The notes under the pieces are model-generated. The model did not search any database. It was not told where the DNA came from and saw nothing but the letters and a program-made list of their open reading frames with translations. DNA of 64,000 bases, from NCBI GenBank assembly GCA_000799755.1, contig JUHI01000002.1, positions 186,001-250,000 on the forward strand, given 5' to 3'. A program made the position numbers and the translations under genes. How positions within the stretch are numbered: position 1 is the first letter of the stretch; each line of letters starts with the position of its first letter. Shown one piece after another: positions 63,948 through 64,000 of the stretch. Source of the DNA: Martinezella tropici. Lineage in GTDB: Bacteria; Pseudomonadota; Alphaproteobacteria; Rhizobiales; Rhizobiaceae.

Positions 63948-64000
63948 GATCTTTCCTCATCATCTGTCTAGATGAAGCAGGTACGACATTCGCCGTTTCA

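Overview
This window looks like a chromosomal segment of a Rhizobiaceae bacterium, most likely Rhizobium sensu lato. It is GC-rich, and several genes are rhizobial or alphaproteobacterial markers: an ortholog of the Mesorhizobium cyclic-nucleotide-gated channel MloK1 (same 355-residue length), a CpdR-type receiver, an Omp10-like lipoprotein, homospermidine synthase, and an MmgR (suhB-motif, alpha-r8) small RNA beside an inositol-monophosphatase-family gene. I see no phage, transposon, IS element or CRISPR array. Most of the window is ordinary core genome.

Layout. 0-4.6 kb: glgP and glgB on the minus strand, overlapping by ATGA; glgB runs off the left edge. 4.8-6.0 kb: a more AT-rich TadG-like gene with a von Willebrand factor A domain. 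6.2-12.8 kb: a tight three-gene operon (transglutaminase/DUF2126, circularly permuted ATP-grasp/alpha-E, second transglutaminase), a predicted peptide-ligase and protein-modification system whose product is unknown. 13-16 kb: a mannose-1-phosphate guanylyltransferase and a DUF475 (TerC-like) membrane protein with a structured leader. 16-18.2 kb: small secreted or hypothetical proteins and tRNA-Val(GAC). 18.3-21.5 kb: cpdR, N-formylglutamate amidohydrolase, a YcxB-like membrane protein, the MmgR-type sRNA and hisN. 21.6-29 kb: alpha/beta hydrolase, the MloK1-type channel, an Lrp regulator divergent from DUF2000, a candidate structured RNA, a small heat-shock gene with a sigma-32 promoter and ROSE-like thermometer, a YfeH-type transporter divergent from a LysR regulator, and threonine aldolase.

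29.5-36 kb: gltB and gltD (glutamate synthase). 36-39.5 kb: a free-standing glycyl-tRNA-synthetase-like catalytic core, a DUF459 SGNH protein and a lytic transglycosylase. 39.7-49.4 kb: galU, a beta-barrel protein, kdsD, nfeD/SPFH, a trypsin-fold PDZ protein that has lost its catalytic residues, hemH, and a 5'-nucleotidase/LysM protein. 49.5-56.1 kb: a small membrane protein, the Omp10-like lipoprotein, homospermidine synthase, a pabB-pabC-yciI operon and pepF. 56.3-60 kb: a sigma-54-dependent response regulator and a DUF882 M15-type peptidase. 60.3-62.6 kb: three surface-polysaccharide-type genes (GT29-like, GT25, NodB-type deacetylase). 62.6-64 kb: a CopC/DUF2946 copper-type cluster cut by the right edge.

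Functionally, several genes serve envelope and polysaccharide metabolism (manC, galU, kdsD, GT25, deacetylase, lytic transglycosylase, DUF459, DUF882, Omp10). Nitrogen metabolism is represented by gltBD, N-formylglutamate amidohydrolase and the MmgR-type sRNA. The least explained items are the amidoligase/transglutaminase operon, the orphan aminoacyl-tRNA-synthetase-like core with its long folded leader, and the three-hairpin RNA beside hsp20. Functions are assigned from motifs recognised by eye; no database search was run.
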